Both the position numbers and the translations under genes were made by a program. Below are positions 8,419 through 17,362 of a stretch of 64,000 bases of DNA, one piece after another (the stretch's first letter is position 1; each line of letters opens with the position of its first letter). The notes under the pieces are model-generated. The model saw only the letters and a list, made by a program, of their open reading frames with translations, ran no database searches and was not told where the DNA came from. Where the stretch lies: assembly GCA_016200325.1 (NCBI GenBank), contig JACQEZ010000019.1, positions 124,001-188,000 on the forward strand, written 5' to 3'. The stretch comes from Candidatus Manganitrophaceae bacterium (lineage in GTDB: Bacteria > Nitrospirota > Nitrospiria > SBBL01 > Manganitrophaceae).

Positions 8419-9591
8419 ATGGCGATATCCGTTCCGCATGGCGGCAGGTTGATCAATTGTTTTGTCGATTCGAAAGAGGTCGACCGGCTGACACAGAAAG
8501 CCTCCCAGCTGAAAAAAATCGAATTGACCCCGCGCGAGATCTCCGACCTGGAATTGATCGCAGCCGGCGTCTTCTCCCCGCTGGAGGGGTTCATGAGAAG
8601 CGCCGATTATCAGAGTGTGCTTGATCGGATGCGGCTCGCGAACAATCTCCCCTGGAGTCTTCCGATCACCCTTTCCGTCACTGCCGCAGAGGCTGCGGGG
8701 CTGAAAGAGGGGATGGAGGTCGCACTCGTTCAGGAGACCGGATTAGCGCTCGCCATTCTGAAAATAGAGGAGATTTATCCTTTCAATAAAGAGAAAGAGG
8801 CGGTCGCCGCCTATGGGACGAACGACGCAAGCCATCCCGGCGTCGCCTACACGCAGACGCTCGGCGATTTCTATCTCGGCGGGAAGATCGAAATGCTCCG
8901 CCGCTCCCCGATTCAACGCTTTCATGAACACCAGATGGACCCGGCCCAAACGCGCAAGCTCTTTGAGGACAAAGGCTGGAAACGGATCGTTGCCTTCCAG
9001 ACCCGAAACCCGATTCACCGTGCCCACGAATATATTCAGAAATGCGCGCTGGAGATCACCGACGGTCTTCTCCTCCACCCGATCGTCGGTGAGACCAAGA
9101 GTGACGATGTCCCCGCCGACGTACGGATGCGCTGCTACAAGGTCCTTCTTGAGAACTACTATCCGAAGGACCGAACGATCCTGTCTGTCTTTCCGGCGGC
9201 GATGCGCTACGCCGGTCCGAAGGAAGCGATCTTTCACGCCATCTGCCGAAAAAATTACGGGGTCACCCACTTCATCGTCGGCCGCGATCACGCCGGCGTC
9301 GGGAACTTCTACGGCTCGTTCGACGCACACCATATTTTCAACAAATTCGCCGAGGGTGAACTTGGCATCCAGCCGCTTTTCTTCGACCATACCTTTTACT
9401 GCAAGCGCTGTTTGGGAATGGTTTCAGCCAAGACCTGCCCGCACGATGCTTCGGAACATATCGCCCTCTCCGGGACCAAGGTCCGCGAGATGCTCCGGGC
9501 CGGAACCAAACCTCCCCCGGAGTTCAGCCGCGCCGAGGTTGCCGAGATCTTAATTGAAGCGATGTCGGATCAGGCGAAAGCGGGGAAATGA
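8419..9591 (+). CDS. sat: Sulfate adenylyltransferase (ATP sulfurylase)
   Basis: A homo-oligomeric ATP sulfurylase of 390 residues that makes APS from sulfate and ATP, or the reverse. Signatures are FSPLEGFM, the nucleotide-binding QTRNPIHRAHEY, GRDHAGVGNFYGS and a late metal-binding segment CKRCLGMVSAKTCPHD. It lacks the APS-kinase-like C-terminal domain of fungal enzymes, as expected for the bacterial and archaeal dissimilatory-type Sat. AAGGAG lies 8 bases before the ATG. The 105-base gap to aprB has no clear terminator, so the three genes are likely one unit. Confidence 0.95.
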   Translation: MAISVPHGGRLINCFVDSKEVDRLTQKASQLKKIELTPREISDLELIAAGVFSPLEGFMRSADYQSVLDRMRLANNLPWSLPITLSVTAAEAAGLKEGMEVALVQETGLALAILKIEEIYPFNKEKEAVAAYGTNDASHPGVAYTQTLGDFYLGGKIEMLRRSPIQRFHEHQMDPAQTRKLFEDKGWKRIVAFQTRNPIHRAHEYIQKCALEITDGLLLHPIVGETKSDDVPADVRMRCYKVLLENYYPKDRTILSVFPAAMRYAGPKEAIFHAICRKNYGVTHFIVGRDHAGVGNFYGSFDAHHIFNKFAEGELGIQPLFFDHTFYCKRCLGMVSAKTCPHDASEHIALSGTKVREMLRAGTKPPPEFSRAEVAEILIEAMSDQAKAGK

Positions 9592-9640
9592 TGAATCGGC
9601 GACGCCCGGGACACGGCTCCAGGGTCACGATTTAAACCAT

Positions 9641-9669
9641 TTGACACCCCAATGCCATTATTATAAGAT
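9641..9669 (+). promoter_or_regulatory. Probable promoter of the mrp gene
   Basis: TTGACA (9641-9646) is followed by TTATAAGAT. A -10 element can be read as TAAGAT with 17-base spacing, or as the better hexamer TATAAG with 15-base spacing. It lies 30 bases before the mrp start, so the downstream block can be transcribed independently of sat. Confidence 0.5.
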
Positions 9670-9699
9670 CAGTTTTACCTTCGCTGGGAGAGTCCCTTA

Positions 9700-10617
9700 A
9701 TGGCACCCGAGAAAGACCTAAAAACCATCCTCAAAAAGATTCATTTCACCGATGACGCCCAGGTGATGAAACAGCTGGTCGACCAATCGTTGCAAGTGAA
9801 AATCCGGATGGGCCAAATTCGTCGAAAAATCGTCATCATGAGCGGAAAGGGGGGGGTCGGCAAGAGCATGACGACCGCCAACATTTCACTCGCCTTTGCC
9901 CGGCAGGGCCACAAAGTCGGCATCCTCGACGTCGATTTAAACGGCCCCTGCATCCCGAGAATGCTCGGCGTCAAAGGACGGTTTGAGTTTACCGCCGAAG
10001 GGGCGATTCCACCGGCCGGCCCCTACGACACCAAGGTCGCCTCGATGGACTTCTTTCTCCGCCAAGAAGACTCGCCGGTCCGCTGGAAGGGCCCGATGGA
10101 GCTCTCACCGGTCTGGCTGGGCTTGATGGAAATGAACGTCATCCGCGAATTCCTCGGCGACGTCAACTGGGGCGAGATCGACTACCTCTTCACCGATTTG
10201 CCTCCCGGCGCCGCCGCCGACAAGCCGCCGGTCATCGCCGGATTCATCCCGGAGCTCGACGGCGCGGTCGTCGTCACCACCCCGTCGGAGGTCGCCAAAA
10301 CGGTCGTGAAGAAATCAATTGTCTATGCCCGCGATCTCGGCATTCCGGTGATCGGATTGGTTGAAAACATGAGCGGCGCCCTCTGCCCCGAGTGCAAGGC
10401 TGCCGTCCCCTTCTTTGAAGGAGGATGCGAAGACCTCTGCGAAGAGCTCGACGTGCCGCTCTTGGGCAAAATCCCTTTCGACCGCGAGATGTCGCATGCC
10501 TGCGATTCAGGCAAGCCGCTCTCACCGGAGCACCCGATTTCGAGACGCTTTGATGAAATTGCCAATCGGATTCAACAGCTGTTGGATTTTAAAAAGATCG
10601 TTGCCGACAAATTGTAA
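9700..10617 (+). CDS. Mrp/NBP35/ApbC-family P-loop ATPase, Fe-S cluster carrier
   Basis: A 305-residue cytosolic ATPase that assembles and transfers Fe-S clusters in studied relatives. After a 45-residue N-terminal stretch comes the deviant Walker A SGKGGVGKS, then DVDLNGPCIPRMLGV and DLPPGAAADKP. The paired cysteines of the cluster site are in MSGALCPECK. It has the C-terminal AHAC-like end (MSHACDSGKPL). The short N-terminus is not the FSCA/DUF59 domain of E. coli Mrp. Placement next to an APS reductase with two 4Fe-4S clusters suggests it serves AprB or a sulfite reductase encoded elsewhere; this is inference. Confidence 0.9.
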   Translation: MAPEKDLKTILKKIHFTDDAQVMKQLVDQSLQVKIRMGQIRRKIVIMSGKGGVGKSMTTANISLAFARQGHKVGILDVDLNGPCIPRMLGVKGRFEFTAEGAIPPAGPYDTKVASMDFFLRQEDSPVRWKGPMELSPVWLGLMEMNVIREFLGDVNWGEIDYLFTDLPPGAAADKPPVIAGFIPELDGAVVVTTPSEVAKTVVKKSIVYARDLGIPVIGLVENMSGALCPECKAAVPFFEGGCEDLCEELDVPLLGKIPFDREMSHACDSGKPLSPEHPISRRFDEIANRIQQLLDFKKIVADKL

Positions 10618-10668
10618 CGCGCCACAAAATCGGAGATTTCGTGGCGTGCCCTTTTACGGAGGAACCCT

Positions 10669-11382
10669 ATGAAGTTCGTTTGTATGAAATGTGAAAGTTT
10701 CATGACCTTTGAGAACGTCCAAACGCCGGGAGAACAGTCGCTCGGCGTGACCTTCGCCTGTCCCACCTGTAGCGCCAAGGTTGCGATGGTCACCAACGCG
10801 GGAGAGACAGCGATGGTCCAGGCGCTCGGCGTAAAATTGGGCGGGCGCACCGCTCCGGCCGAGCCGATGGAGCTGACCCGCCAGACGTTGAAAGAGGCCC
10901 CCGACAGCTTCAGCAAACCGGCCCCCTCTCCGGCGGCTCAGAAAGAAATGCTTGCCGCCGAAATGGCCAAAGCCTCTTCTACCGGGGGGGGAACCTGTCC
11001 CTTCTCCAGCATGGTGGCCCAAATGCAGGGAGGCGCCAAGGAAGAGTCGATCGGTGAATTGACCTGGACCAAAGAGGCGCAAGAGCGGATCGAGAAGGTT
11101 CCTTCTTTCATGCGTCCGATGATTCAGATGGGAATCGAGAGCTATGCCCGGCGAAACGGCCTCTCGACCATTACAGAACAGGTAATGGATGCCTCCAAGA
11201 ACGATCAGGGAGAAATGGTCTGGTCGAAAGAGGCCGAACAGCGCCTCGACAACATCCCCTCGTTCATCCGCCCGATGGCGAAGAAAGAGATCGAGCGGAT
11301 CGCGAAAGAGCGGGGAGAGAAAGAGATCTCCGCCGCGCTGATGGAGGAGGCCAAGTCCAAATTCATCGGCATGGGCTATTAA
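10669..11382 (+). CDS. Zinc-ribbon protein with two PCP_red domains
   Basis: A 237-residue protein built from three parts. The N-terminus (about 1-60) is a zinc ribbon with CMKC and CPTC pairs. A linker carries an odd conserved-looking GGGTCPFSSMVAQM. Two tandem copies of the domain found at the C-terminus of light-independent protochlorophyllide reductase subunit B follow. Copy one starts WTKEAQERIEKVPSFMRP; copy two starts WSKEAEQRLDNIPSFIRP. No chlorophyll genes are nearby, so the domain has some other role, perhaps binding an Fe-S or tetrapyrrole partner. GGAGG precedes the ATG and only three bases separate it from the next gene. The function is unknown. Confidence 0.8.
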   Translation: MKFVCMKCESFMTFENVQTPGEQSLGVTFACPTCSAKVAMVTNAGETAMVQALGVKLGGRTAPAEPMELTRQTLKEAPDSFSKPAPSPAAQKEMLAAEMAKASSTGGGTCPFSSMVAQMQGGAKEESIGELTWTKEAQERIEKVPSFMRPMIQMGIESYARRNGLSTITEQVMDASKNDQGEMVWSKEAEQRLDNIPSFIRPMAKKEIERIAKERGEKEISAALMEEAKSKFIGMGY

Positions 11383-11385
11383 AAA

Positions 11386-12090
11386 ATGAATTCCTCCAAC
11401 GTCATGGATGCGCAGGCTTTCATCCACTCCCTTGAGGAAGAGATCCTGCATCACGAAGCGGTGCATCATCCCTTCCTCAAGCGCTTTGCCTCCGAAAAGT
11501 TGACGGTCGAGCAGATCCAGACATTCGGCTTACAGCATTATCAGCTCGTCAAGATCTTCGTAAATTACATGACCAATCTGCTGCCGAAGATTCCGGATAA
11601 GGATGCGGCCGATCTCTTCCGGACCGTCTTCGACGACGAGTTCGGCCAGCACACGATCTTCCGAAGCCACCCCGCCCTTTATCGACATTTCCTGAAGACG
11701 CTCGGCCTGCCGGACGAGGCGTGGGGACGGGTTAAGCTCCTCCCCGAAACCGCCACCTTCGTGGAGGGCCACAAGGAGCTGACCCGGGGAAAAGATTTCC
11801 TCTTCGCCCTCGGCGCCATCGGGCCGGGACATGAGTTCTCCATCCCGACGATGTTCGCCTACCTGATCGAGGGGATACAGAAGAATACGAACCTGACCGA
11901 TGAGGATGTCGAATACTTCTCCCTCCACATCGTCGAAGATGTCGAGCATGCCGTCGTCTTCAACAAGCTCATCTCCCGACATGTCGAAACCGAAGAGGGC
12001 CAAAAACGCCTTCGCGACGGCGCCCTGCAGTCGCTCGCCTACCGGAAAACCTTCTGGGACGGACTGCAGCGGGCGGTCTTCGGTCGATAA
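11386..12090 (+). CDS. Heme-oxygenase-like diiron protein (HDO/CADD-like)
   Basis: A 234-residue all-helical protein of the TenA/PqqC/CADD fold. The six metal ligands of the HDO superfamily can be matched: Glu in DDEFGQH, His in RSHPALY, Glu in PGHEFSIPTM, and the H-x3-D-x2-H helix HIVEDVEH. This suggests an active diiron oxidase or oxygenase; characterised relatives cleave amino acids, fatty acids or a tyrosine side chain. It is translationally close to the zinc-ribbon gene (stop and start separated by three bases), and a ferritin-like gene follows after a longer gap. The substrate cannot be told from sequence. TenA or PqqC proper is unlikely because those enzymes lack the full ligand set. 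Confidence 0.82.
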   Translation: MNSSNVMDAQAFIHSLEEEILHHEAVHHPFLKRFASEKLTVEQIQTFGLQHYQLVKIFVNYMTNLLPKIPDKDAADLFRTVFDDEFGQHTIFRSHPALYRHFLKTLGLPDEAWGRVKLLPETATFVEGHKELTRGKDFLFALGAIGPGHEFSIPTMFAYLIEGIQKNTNLTDEDVEYFSLHIVEDVEHAVVFNKLISRHVETEEGQKRLRDGALQSLAYRKTFWDGLQRAVFGR

Positions 12091-12353
12091 CTCTTTTCTT
12101 CCGCCCCCACAGGCCAATCTCTCCTTAACACTCTCCCGTTTGAGCTTTTCTTGACCACCTCGCGGAACCCTCTTCAGAGAAGCGTTCCTCTTTTTCCCAC
12201 GTTCATTCCCGCTCATCAAGCCATCATCCTCATCGATCGAGATGGAGGACCTCTTTAAAGATTTCTGTAAGGCACCCATCTTGCTGTTCAGACCGGCGTT
12301 ACATCTAAACCTCTCAATTTAATAAACCGACTTTGAATAGTAAGGAGCTTGAT

Positions 12354-13649
12354 ATGGCAATGAATCCATTCAAAGAGAAGGGAATCCCTTTAGAAAAGCA
12401 GATCCGGAATTGGAAGCAGATCGCGGTGCTTCCTTATCGGAAGCAGTTGGTCGATGCCTATACCCGCTGTCGAATTATTTTAATGAACGGCATCGAGAAT
12501 GAGTCGTTCATCTTCTCCCACTCATTCGCCCGGAACATCGACAACATGGAAATTAAAGGACGTCTGGCAGAGGTGCGTCGGATCGAACAGCAGCAGCAGA
12601 CGACCATCAATTGGCTCAATCCGGCCGATCAGACCGTACTGGAGACGAGCATCGGCTATGAGCAGGTCGCTATCGAGCTGACCGCCTATCTCGCGCGAAC
12701 CGAGCCCGATCCTTATGTCAAAGAGGTCTTTGATTTCGGCCTCCTTGAAGATTTTGATCATATGTTCCGTTTTTCCCAAATGCTCGACCTCATCGAGGGA
12801 AAAGATCCGGAGGAGATCACCCAGGGAAGGACGACGATCTTTCCGGGAAGGCCGACGCAAGACCACCATAATGATCCGATATTGCGGCTGCGGAGGCATT
12901 ATGAGAAAAATGAAGCCGATCCGATTTCAAAGGCGAATATCCTCACCCTGCTCTCTGGAGAGCAGCAGACCTATAACTTTTACAAAAATCATGGACTGCA
13001 GTATGGGAGCCCCGATTTGAGAGAGCTCTATGCTGAAATCGGCGAGGTGGAAGAGGAGCATGTCACGCAGTATGAATCGCTGATGGATCCGAATGAGACC
13101 TGGTTCGAGAAGTGGCTGCTTCATGAATTCGTGGAGTGTGCAAATTATTATACCTGTTATACCACCGAAATCGAACCGAAGCTGAAACCGGTCTGGGAGA
13201 TGTTCCTCGGTTTTGAGCTGGAGCATCTGAGGATTGCAGGAGAGATGTTCAAGAAGTATGAAAAACGAGATCCGGAAGAAGTGGTAGGGACCACCCTTCC
13301 TACCCCCGCGACCTTTGAGGAAAATAAAGCCTATGTCGCGGAGGTCCTCATCAACACGGTGGATAAGCGATTGATGCCCGACGGAGAATTTGCGAGGCTC
13401 AACGAGCTCCCGAAAAATTGGCCGAGCTATGCTTATCAGCGGATCGTCAATGCGTCCGGCTCCCCCTCGGAGGAGGTCGTTCGTTTGAGGATGGAATCGG
13501 TGGGCCAAGAGCTGTTGCGCGCCGATGAGGCGTTGGCCGGGCGGAGCGCCGAGTTCCGCCTGAAATCACTCGACGCCGAAAAAGCCCCCAACACGGCGCC
13601 GGAGAGCGCGGAAGAGATCCGGCCTCAGTACATCGCACGGGCCGCGTAA
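12354..13649 (+). CDS. Ferritin-like diiron protein, about 430 residues, unknown function
   Basis: The ATG at 12354 follows AAGGAG by six bases; an in-frame TTG at 12333 is less likely. The protein looks like two four-helix units. The second half has a full ferritin/rubrerythrin-style set: Glu in SGEQQTYNF, E-x2-H in EEEHVTQYE, Glu in HEFVECANYY and E-x2-H in FELEHLRIAG. The first half has SIGYEQVAIELTAYL and LLEDFDHMFRF, perhaps a second or degenerate site. The C-terminal 60 residues are charged and probably disordered. It follows the HDO-like gene after 263 bases without a clear gene or terminator. I do not recognise a named family; an oxidative diiron role is inferred. Confidence 0.75.
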   Translation: MAMNPFKEKGIPLEKQIRNWKQIAVLPYRKQLVDAYTRCRIILMNGIENESFIFSHSFARNIDNMEIKGRLAEVRRIEQQQQTTINWLNPADQTVLETSIGYEQVAIELTAYLARTEPDPYVKEVFDFGLLEDFDHMFRFSQMLDLIEGKDPEEITQGRTTIFPGRPTQDHHNDPILRLRRHYEKNEADPISKANILTLLSGEQQTYNFYKNHGLQYGSPDLRELYAEIGEVEEEHVTQYESLMDPNETWFEKWLLHEFVECANYYTCYTTEIEPKLKPVWEMFLGFELEHLRIAGEMFKKYEKRDPEEVVGTTLPTPATFEENKAYVAEVLINTVDKRLMPDGEFARLNELPKNWPSYAYQRIVNASGSPSEEVVRLRMESVGQELLRADEALAGRSAEFRLKSLDAEKAPNTAPESAEEIRPQYIARAA

Positions 13650-13729
13650 ATACGGTTTCGACAATGAAGAGCGTCGTTTGAACGCCGCTGCCGTTTCCAG
13701 CAACTCGGGACGGCAGCGGCTGAAGCGGG

Positions 13730-14905
13730 TTATCTCGATTTGGAGAGGGCCCCGGGGATGATTTTCCCCAGGAGCACCGGATGCCGGGCCCCGGTGACGG
13801 AAGGAATATTGGTCGGCTGTAAATGTAATGTCTGATAGGCGAGCAATGCGAAGGTCATCGCCTCGATCGCCCGGCTCTCCTGATTGACCGCCTCGAACGG
13901 TTCCACCGGGATTGGATCGAGCGCTTCGGCCAAGCGGCCCATCAAAACAGGATTGCGGACCCCGCCCCCGCCGACGATCACCTCATCGAGCCCTCCCTGG
14001 CTGAGAAGAAAGCGTTGAATGTTCTCCGAGATCGCCGCCGCGGTGAAGGCGGTTGCGGTCGCGATCAAATCCTCCGCAGGAATGCGCTGCCGCCGGCTTG
14101 CCTGGAGAATGAATCCGACCATCTCTTGCCCAAACATCTCCCGGCCGGTGCTCTTCTGCGGCTTCCTTCGGATAAACGGATGGCGCATCAACTCGGACAA
14201 CAGCGCGGTATCGACTTTTCCCCGCCGCGCCATCGTCCCCCCTTTGTCGATCTCCTTCCGCCCGCCGGTCAAGGTCCGAACCAGCCCGTCGATCAGCATG
14301 TTGCCCGGCCCCATGTCGAAGGCGAGCGTCTGATCGAGCGACGCCCCCGCCTTGAGATAGGTCACATTGCTGATCCCGCCGATGTTGACGATCGCCCGGG
14401 AGCGCTTTGTATGAGAAAAAAGAAGCGCGTGAAGGTACGGGGTGAGCGGCGCCCCTTCTCCTCCGGCCGCCATGTCGCGCGGCCTGAAATCGGCGACGGT
14501 CGTGATCCCGGTCCGCTCGGCGATGACCGACGGCTCGCCGATCTGGAGGGTGGAGCGGATCTCTCGCTTCCCCTCCCGCTTCGGAACCGGAAGATGGTGG
14601 ACGGTCTGGCCGTGCGAGCCGATGAGGGCGATCTTTCGAAGAGAGATCCGATATTTTTTGGCAATCTCGCAAGCCGCCTCGGAAAACAACTCACCGACGT
14701 AGAAGTTTAAATGACAGAGCGCGGCGACCGAATGCGGGAAGCCGGAGGCAAGATCGATCAGTTGCCGCTGGAGCGATCTCGGATAGGGATAGACCTCAAA
14801 GGCGAGAAGCTTCATGTCGATCCGGCCGCGCCGCTGTCCGATATCGACCAAGGCCGCATCGATGCCGTCCGACGAGGTTCCGGAAATCAATCCGATGACT
14901 TTCAT
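13730..14905 (-). CDS. anmK: Anhydro-N-acetylmuramic acid kinase
   Basis: A sugar kinase of the ASKHA fold, 391 residues, phosphorylating 1,6-anhydro-MurNAc during peptidoglycan recycling. Clear signatures are the N-terminal GLISGTSSDGIDAALVDI, GSHGQTVHHLP, NIGGISNVTYL, DMGPGNMLIDGLV and GGGGVRNPVLM. The start at 14905 gives the usual N-terminus. It stands alone, convergent with the ferritin-like gene and divergent from the pterin dehydratase gene. Nothing is unusual. Confidence 0.95.
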   Translation of the reverse strand: MKVIGLISGTSSDGIDAALVDIGQRRGRIDMKLLAFEVYPYPRSLQRQLIDLASGFPHSVAALCHLNFYVGELFSEAACEIAKKYRISLRKIALIGSHGQTVHHLPVPKREGKREIRSTLQIGEPSVIAERTGITTVADFRPRDMAAGGEGAPLTPYLHALLFSHTKRSRAIVNIGGISNVTYLKAGASLDQTLAFDMGPGNMLIDGLVRTLTGGRKEIDKGGTMARRGKVDTALLSELMRHPFIRRKPQKSTGREMFGQEMVGFILQASRRQRIPAEDLIATATAFTAAAISENIQRFLLSQGGLDEVIVGGGGVRNPVLMGRLAEALDPIPVEPFEAVNQESRAIEAMTFALLAYQTLHLQPTNIPSVTGARHPVLLGKIIPGALSKSR

Positions 14906-15021
14906 GAGGACGAAGGCTAATTGATTTATACAAAAAGGTCAAGCAGCTTGCTCTGCCGAGAGCCGCCATGTTATCTTGGTCCCTGTCCACCACTGAATCT
15001 GAATCACGAAAAGAGAGGTCG

Positions 15022-15372
15022 ATGATGGCGAGCGAATTGGCACAGAAGGAGTGTATCCCCTGTAAAGGGGGGGTCCCCCCTTTGAAGGGAAAAGAGCTGA
15101 CCGATCTTCTCGATCAGTTAGACAACGGCTGGAAGGTGATCGAGGCGCATCACCTGGAAAAGGAGTATTCGCTCCCCAACTTCCGGCAGGCGCTCGACTT
15201 TACGGTTCGGATCGGCGAGTTGGCGGAGGCGCAGTTCCATCACCCCGATATCGCTCTCGCCTGGGGAAAGGTCAAGCTGACGATCTGGACCCACAAGATC
15301 AACGGGCTGACGGAGAGCGACTTTGTCTGGGCGGCCAAGGCCGACCAAGCATTCGAAAAGATGCCGAAGTAA
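15022..15372 (+). CDS. Pterin-4a-carbinolamine dehydratase-like protein
   Basis: A 116-residue protein of the PCD/DCoH family. The start at 15022 (MMASELAQ) follows AGAGAGG; an upstream ATG at 14968 would add an unlikely tail. The N-terminal ECIPCKGG is the form often seen in bacterial members. Active-site signatures are FHHPDIALAWGKV, WTHKINGLTESDFVWAAKAD. It dehydrates 4a-hydroxy-tetrahydropterin. No aromatic amino acid hydroxylase is visible in the window, so its partner pathway is unclear. Confidence 0.88.
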   Translation: MMASELAQKECIPCKGGVPPLKGKELTDLLDQLDNGWKVIEAHHLEKEYSLPNFRQALDFTVRIGELAEAQFHHPDIALAWGKVKLTIWTHKINGLTESDFVWAAKADQAFEKMPK

Positions 15373-15421
15373 GATTCGCCAAAACCGGTGCAGGATTGGA
15401 CCGGCAACACCCGATTATAAA

Positions 15422-15450
15422 TTGACTTACTCTTCCCTTTAATGTATTTA
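15422..15450 (+). promoter_or_regulatory. Promoter of the znu operon
   Basis: TTGACT (15422-15427) and TATTTA (15445-15450) are 17 bases apart. Transcription from here would begin near 15457, downstream of an in-frame ATG at 15442. That argues for the later znuA start at 15493. Confidence 0.5.
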
Positions 15451-15492
15451 TTTTGGATGCCCCTTGCCTCTCGCGACAACCGCGACAAATGG

Positions 15493-16431
15493 ATGCGCCT
15501 GACCGTTCTTTTTTTCCTCTTAATCGGCCTTCTCTGCTTTTCCGCCGCGCTTTATGCCGAGGACAAAATTCCGATCGTGGTCACCCTGCCGGTCCTCAAA
15601 GATTTCGCCGAGCAGGTCGGCGGCTCCCATGTCGAGGTGAAGTCGCTGATCACCGGCCTCGAGAGCGAGCACACCTATACGCCGAAACCGAGCGACATTC
15701 TTGCGGTGAAACGGGCCGGCTTGTTGATCAAAATCGGGTTGGGGCTGGAGGTCTGGGTAAACGCACTGATTAAAAATGCCGACCGCCCCGATTTGAAGGT
15801 GGTAACCACATCGGACGGGGTGGGGCTCATCCGAGACCACCGGGAGCGGGAGGAGCCGAATTTTTTTGAAAACGACCCGATCGACCGTCAGCACGCTTTT
15901 AAAGAGCAGCACACGATGGGAAATCCCCATATCTGGCTTGATCCGGAAAATGCTAAAATAATGGTCAGGCATATCACGGAAGGTTTGATCGGTATCGATC
16001 CCTCTCACAAAAGCGACTACATGGCCAATCAATCGCGCTATATCATGGAGTTGGAATCGCTCGAAGCGGAAATGAAGCAGAGGGTCGCCCGGCTGCCAAA
16101 CCGGAACATCGTCACCCACCATCCCGCGTGGCCCTACTTCGCCCGCCGGTTTGGATTTGTGATCAAAGGAGACATTTTGACCCAGGTCGGCGCGGAGCCT
16201 TCGGCCAAGCACATCGGCGACTTAATCAAGCTGGTCCAACAGGAGAAGGTCAAGGTGATCGTCTCCGAGCCGCAACTGAATCCAAAAGTTCCACAGACCC
16301 TGGCCGAAGAGACCGGCGCGAAAGTCGTCGTTCTTTCACCCCTTCCGGGAGCGATCCCCAAAACAGACACCTACCTCGACCTGATCCGATACAATACCGA
16401 GACGCTGGTTGGGGCGCTGGGGGGGTCGTGA
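15493..16431 (+). CDS. znuA: Zn/Mn ABC transporter substrate-binding protein
   Basis: A periplasmic metal-binding protein (cluster A-I). The start at 15493 gives a short signal peptide with a 16-residue hydrophobic core ending ALYAEDK; an in-frame ATG at 15442 is possible but precedes the likely transcription start. Metal ligands fit His in SEHTYTPKP, His in NPHIWLDP, His in THHPAWPYF and an acidic residue near the C-terminus (DTYLDLIRY). The loop around DHREREEP and RQHAFKEQH is short but His-containing. The stop overlaps the start of znuC (TGATG). Zn or Mn specificity cannot be settled from sequence. Confidence 0.9.
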   Translation: MRLTVLFFLLIGLLCFSAALYAEDKIPIVVTLPVLKDFAEQVGGSHVEVKSLITGLESEHTYTPKPSDILAVKRAGLLIKIGLGLEVWVNALIKNADRPDLKVVTTSDGVGLIRDHREREEPNFFENDPIDRQHAFKEQHTMGNPHIWLDPENAKIMVRHITEGLIGIDPSHKSDYMANQSRYIMELESLEAEMKQRVARLPNRNIVTHHPAWPYFARRFGFVIKGDILTQVGAEPSAKHIGDLIKLVQQEKVKVIVSEPQLNPKVPQTLAEETGAKVVVLSPLPGAIPKTDTYLDLIRYNTETLVGALGGS

Positions 16432-17258
16432 TGGCCCACCCCGCCTCGCAGGTGCCGTCTCCACCGGCGGCCACCAAGCCGATCATCCACTTCTCTCATG
16501 CCACCTTCGCCTTCGCAAATCGGGTCGCCCTGGAAGACATTGGTTTCGACCTGATGGAAGGAGAATTCGCCGGGGTGATCGGACCGAACGGTTCGGGAAA
16601 GACGACGCTGCTGAAGGCGATCCTGGGGCTCGTCCATCCGACGTCGGGGACGCTCCAAATCTTTGACTGCGCCCATCAAGAGCTCCGCTGCGAACACCGG
16701 GCGCGGATCGGATACCTTCCCCAAAAAGAGCTGGTTGATCCGCACTATCCGATCACCGCCTGGGAGACGGTGATGATGGGGCGGTATGCCGCCATCGGGC
16801 TCCTCCGCCGCCCCTCGAAGATCGACCGGGAGATCACCCTCGAATCGCTTCAAGCGGTCGGGATGGAGACGTTGAGGGAAGTTCCCCTCGGAAGCCTCTC
16901 CGGAGGCCAGCAACAACGGGTCTTCATCGCACGGGCGCTGGCGCAACGCCCGCAGATCCTTTTGCTCGATGAGCCGACGACTGGCCTGGATGCGACCTCC
17001 CAACACAACCTTATCGATTTAATCCGGCGGCTCCATCAAGACTTCGGCCTTTCGATCGTCTTTGTCACACATGACATCAACATGATCAGCCCCTTCGTCG
17101 ATTCACTCATTCTCTTGAAAACCCGTCTCTACGGAAAGGGACCGCCCCGTCAAATTCTCCGGCAAGAGATCCTCTCCGATGTCTACGGAAAGGAGATCAT
17201 CCTTGCCGAGCGGGAGTCGGGACCCTACGTCATCATGAGCGATCACCACCACGGATAG
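16431..17258 (+). CDS. znuC: Zn/Mn ABC transporter ATPase
   Basis: The 275-residue ATPase of the importer. Walker A is GPNGSGKTT, the signature is LSGGQQQR, and Walker B leads to DEPTTGLD, followed by the switch His in FVTHDINM. The start codon overlaps the znuA stop, so translation is coupled. A longer open frame extends upstream inside znuA but has no family-like sequence there. The first 20 residues are a Pro/Ala-rich lead before the domain begins. Confidence 0.93.
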   Translation: MAHPASQVPSPPAATKPIIHFSHATFAFANRVALEDIGFDLMEGEFAGVIGPNGSGKTTLLKAILGLVHPTSGTLQIFDCAHQELRCEHRARIGYLPQKELVDPHYPITAWETVMMGRYAAIGLLRRPSKIDREITLESLQAVGMETLREVPLGSLSGGQQQRVFIARALAQRPQILLLDEPTTGLDATSQHNLIDLIRRLHQDFGLSIVFVTHDINMISPFVDSLILLKTRLYGKGPPRQILRQEILSDVYGKEIILAERESGPYVIMSDHHHG

Positions 17259-17362
17259 AGGACAGGAGCCATCGGGGGAGGACGCCTTCCAGCATTCATC
17301 CTGATATCCCTTCTAAATTATGACTTCAATATCTGGACCCTTTGTAGAATCGGATTGCCATC

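Noticed and set aside
16128-16430. Upstream extension of znuC
   Set aside because: It overlaps znuA and is low-complexity Arg/Pro-rich; the ATG at 16431 overlapping the znuA stop is the natural start.
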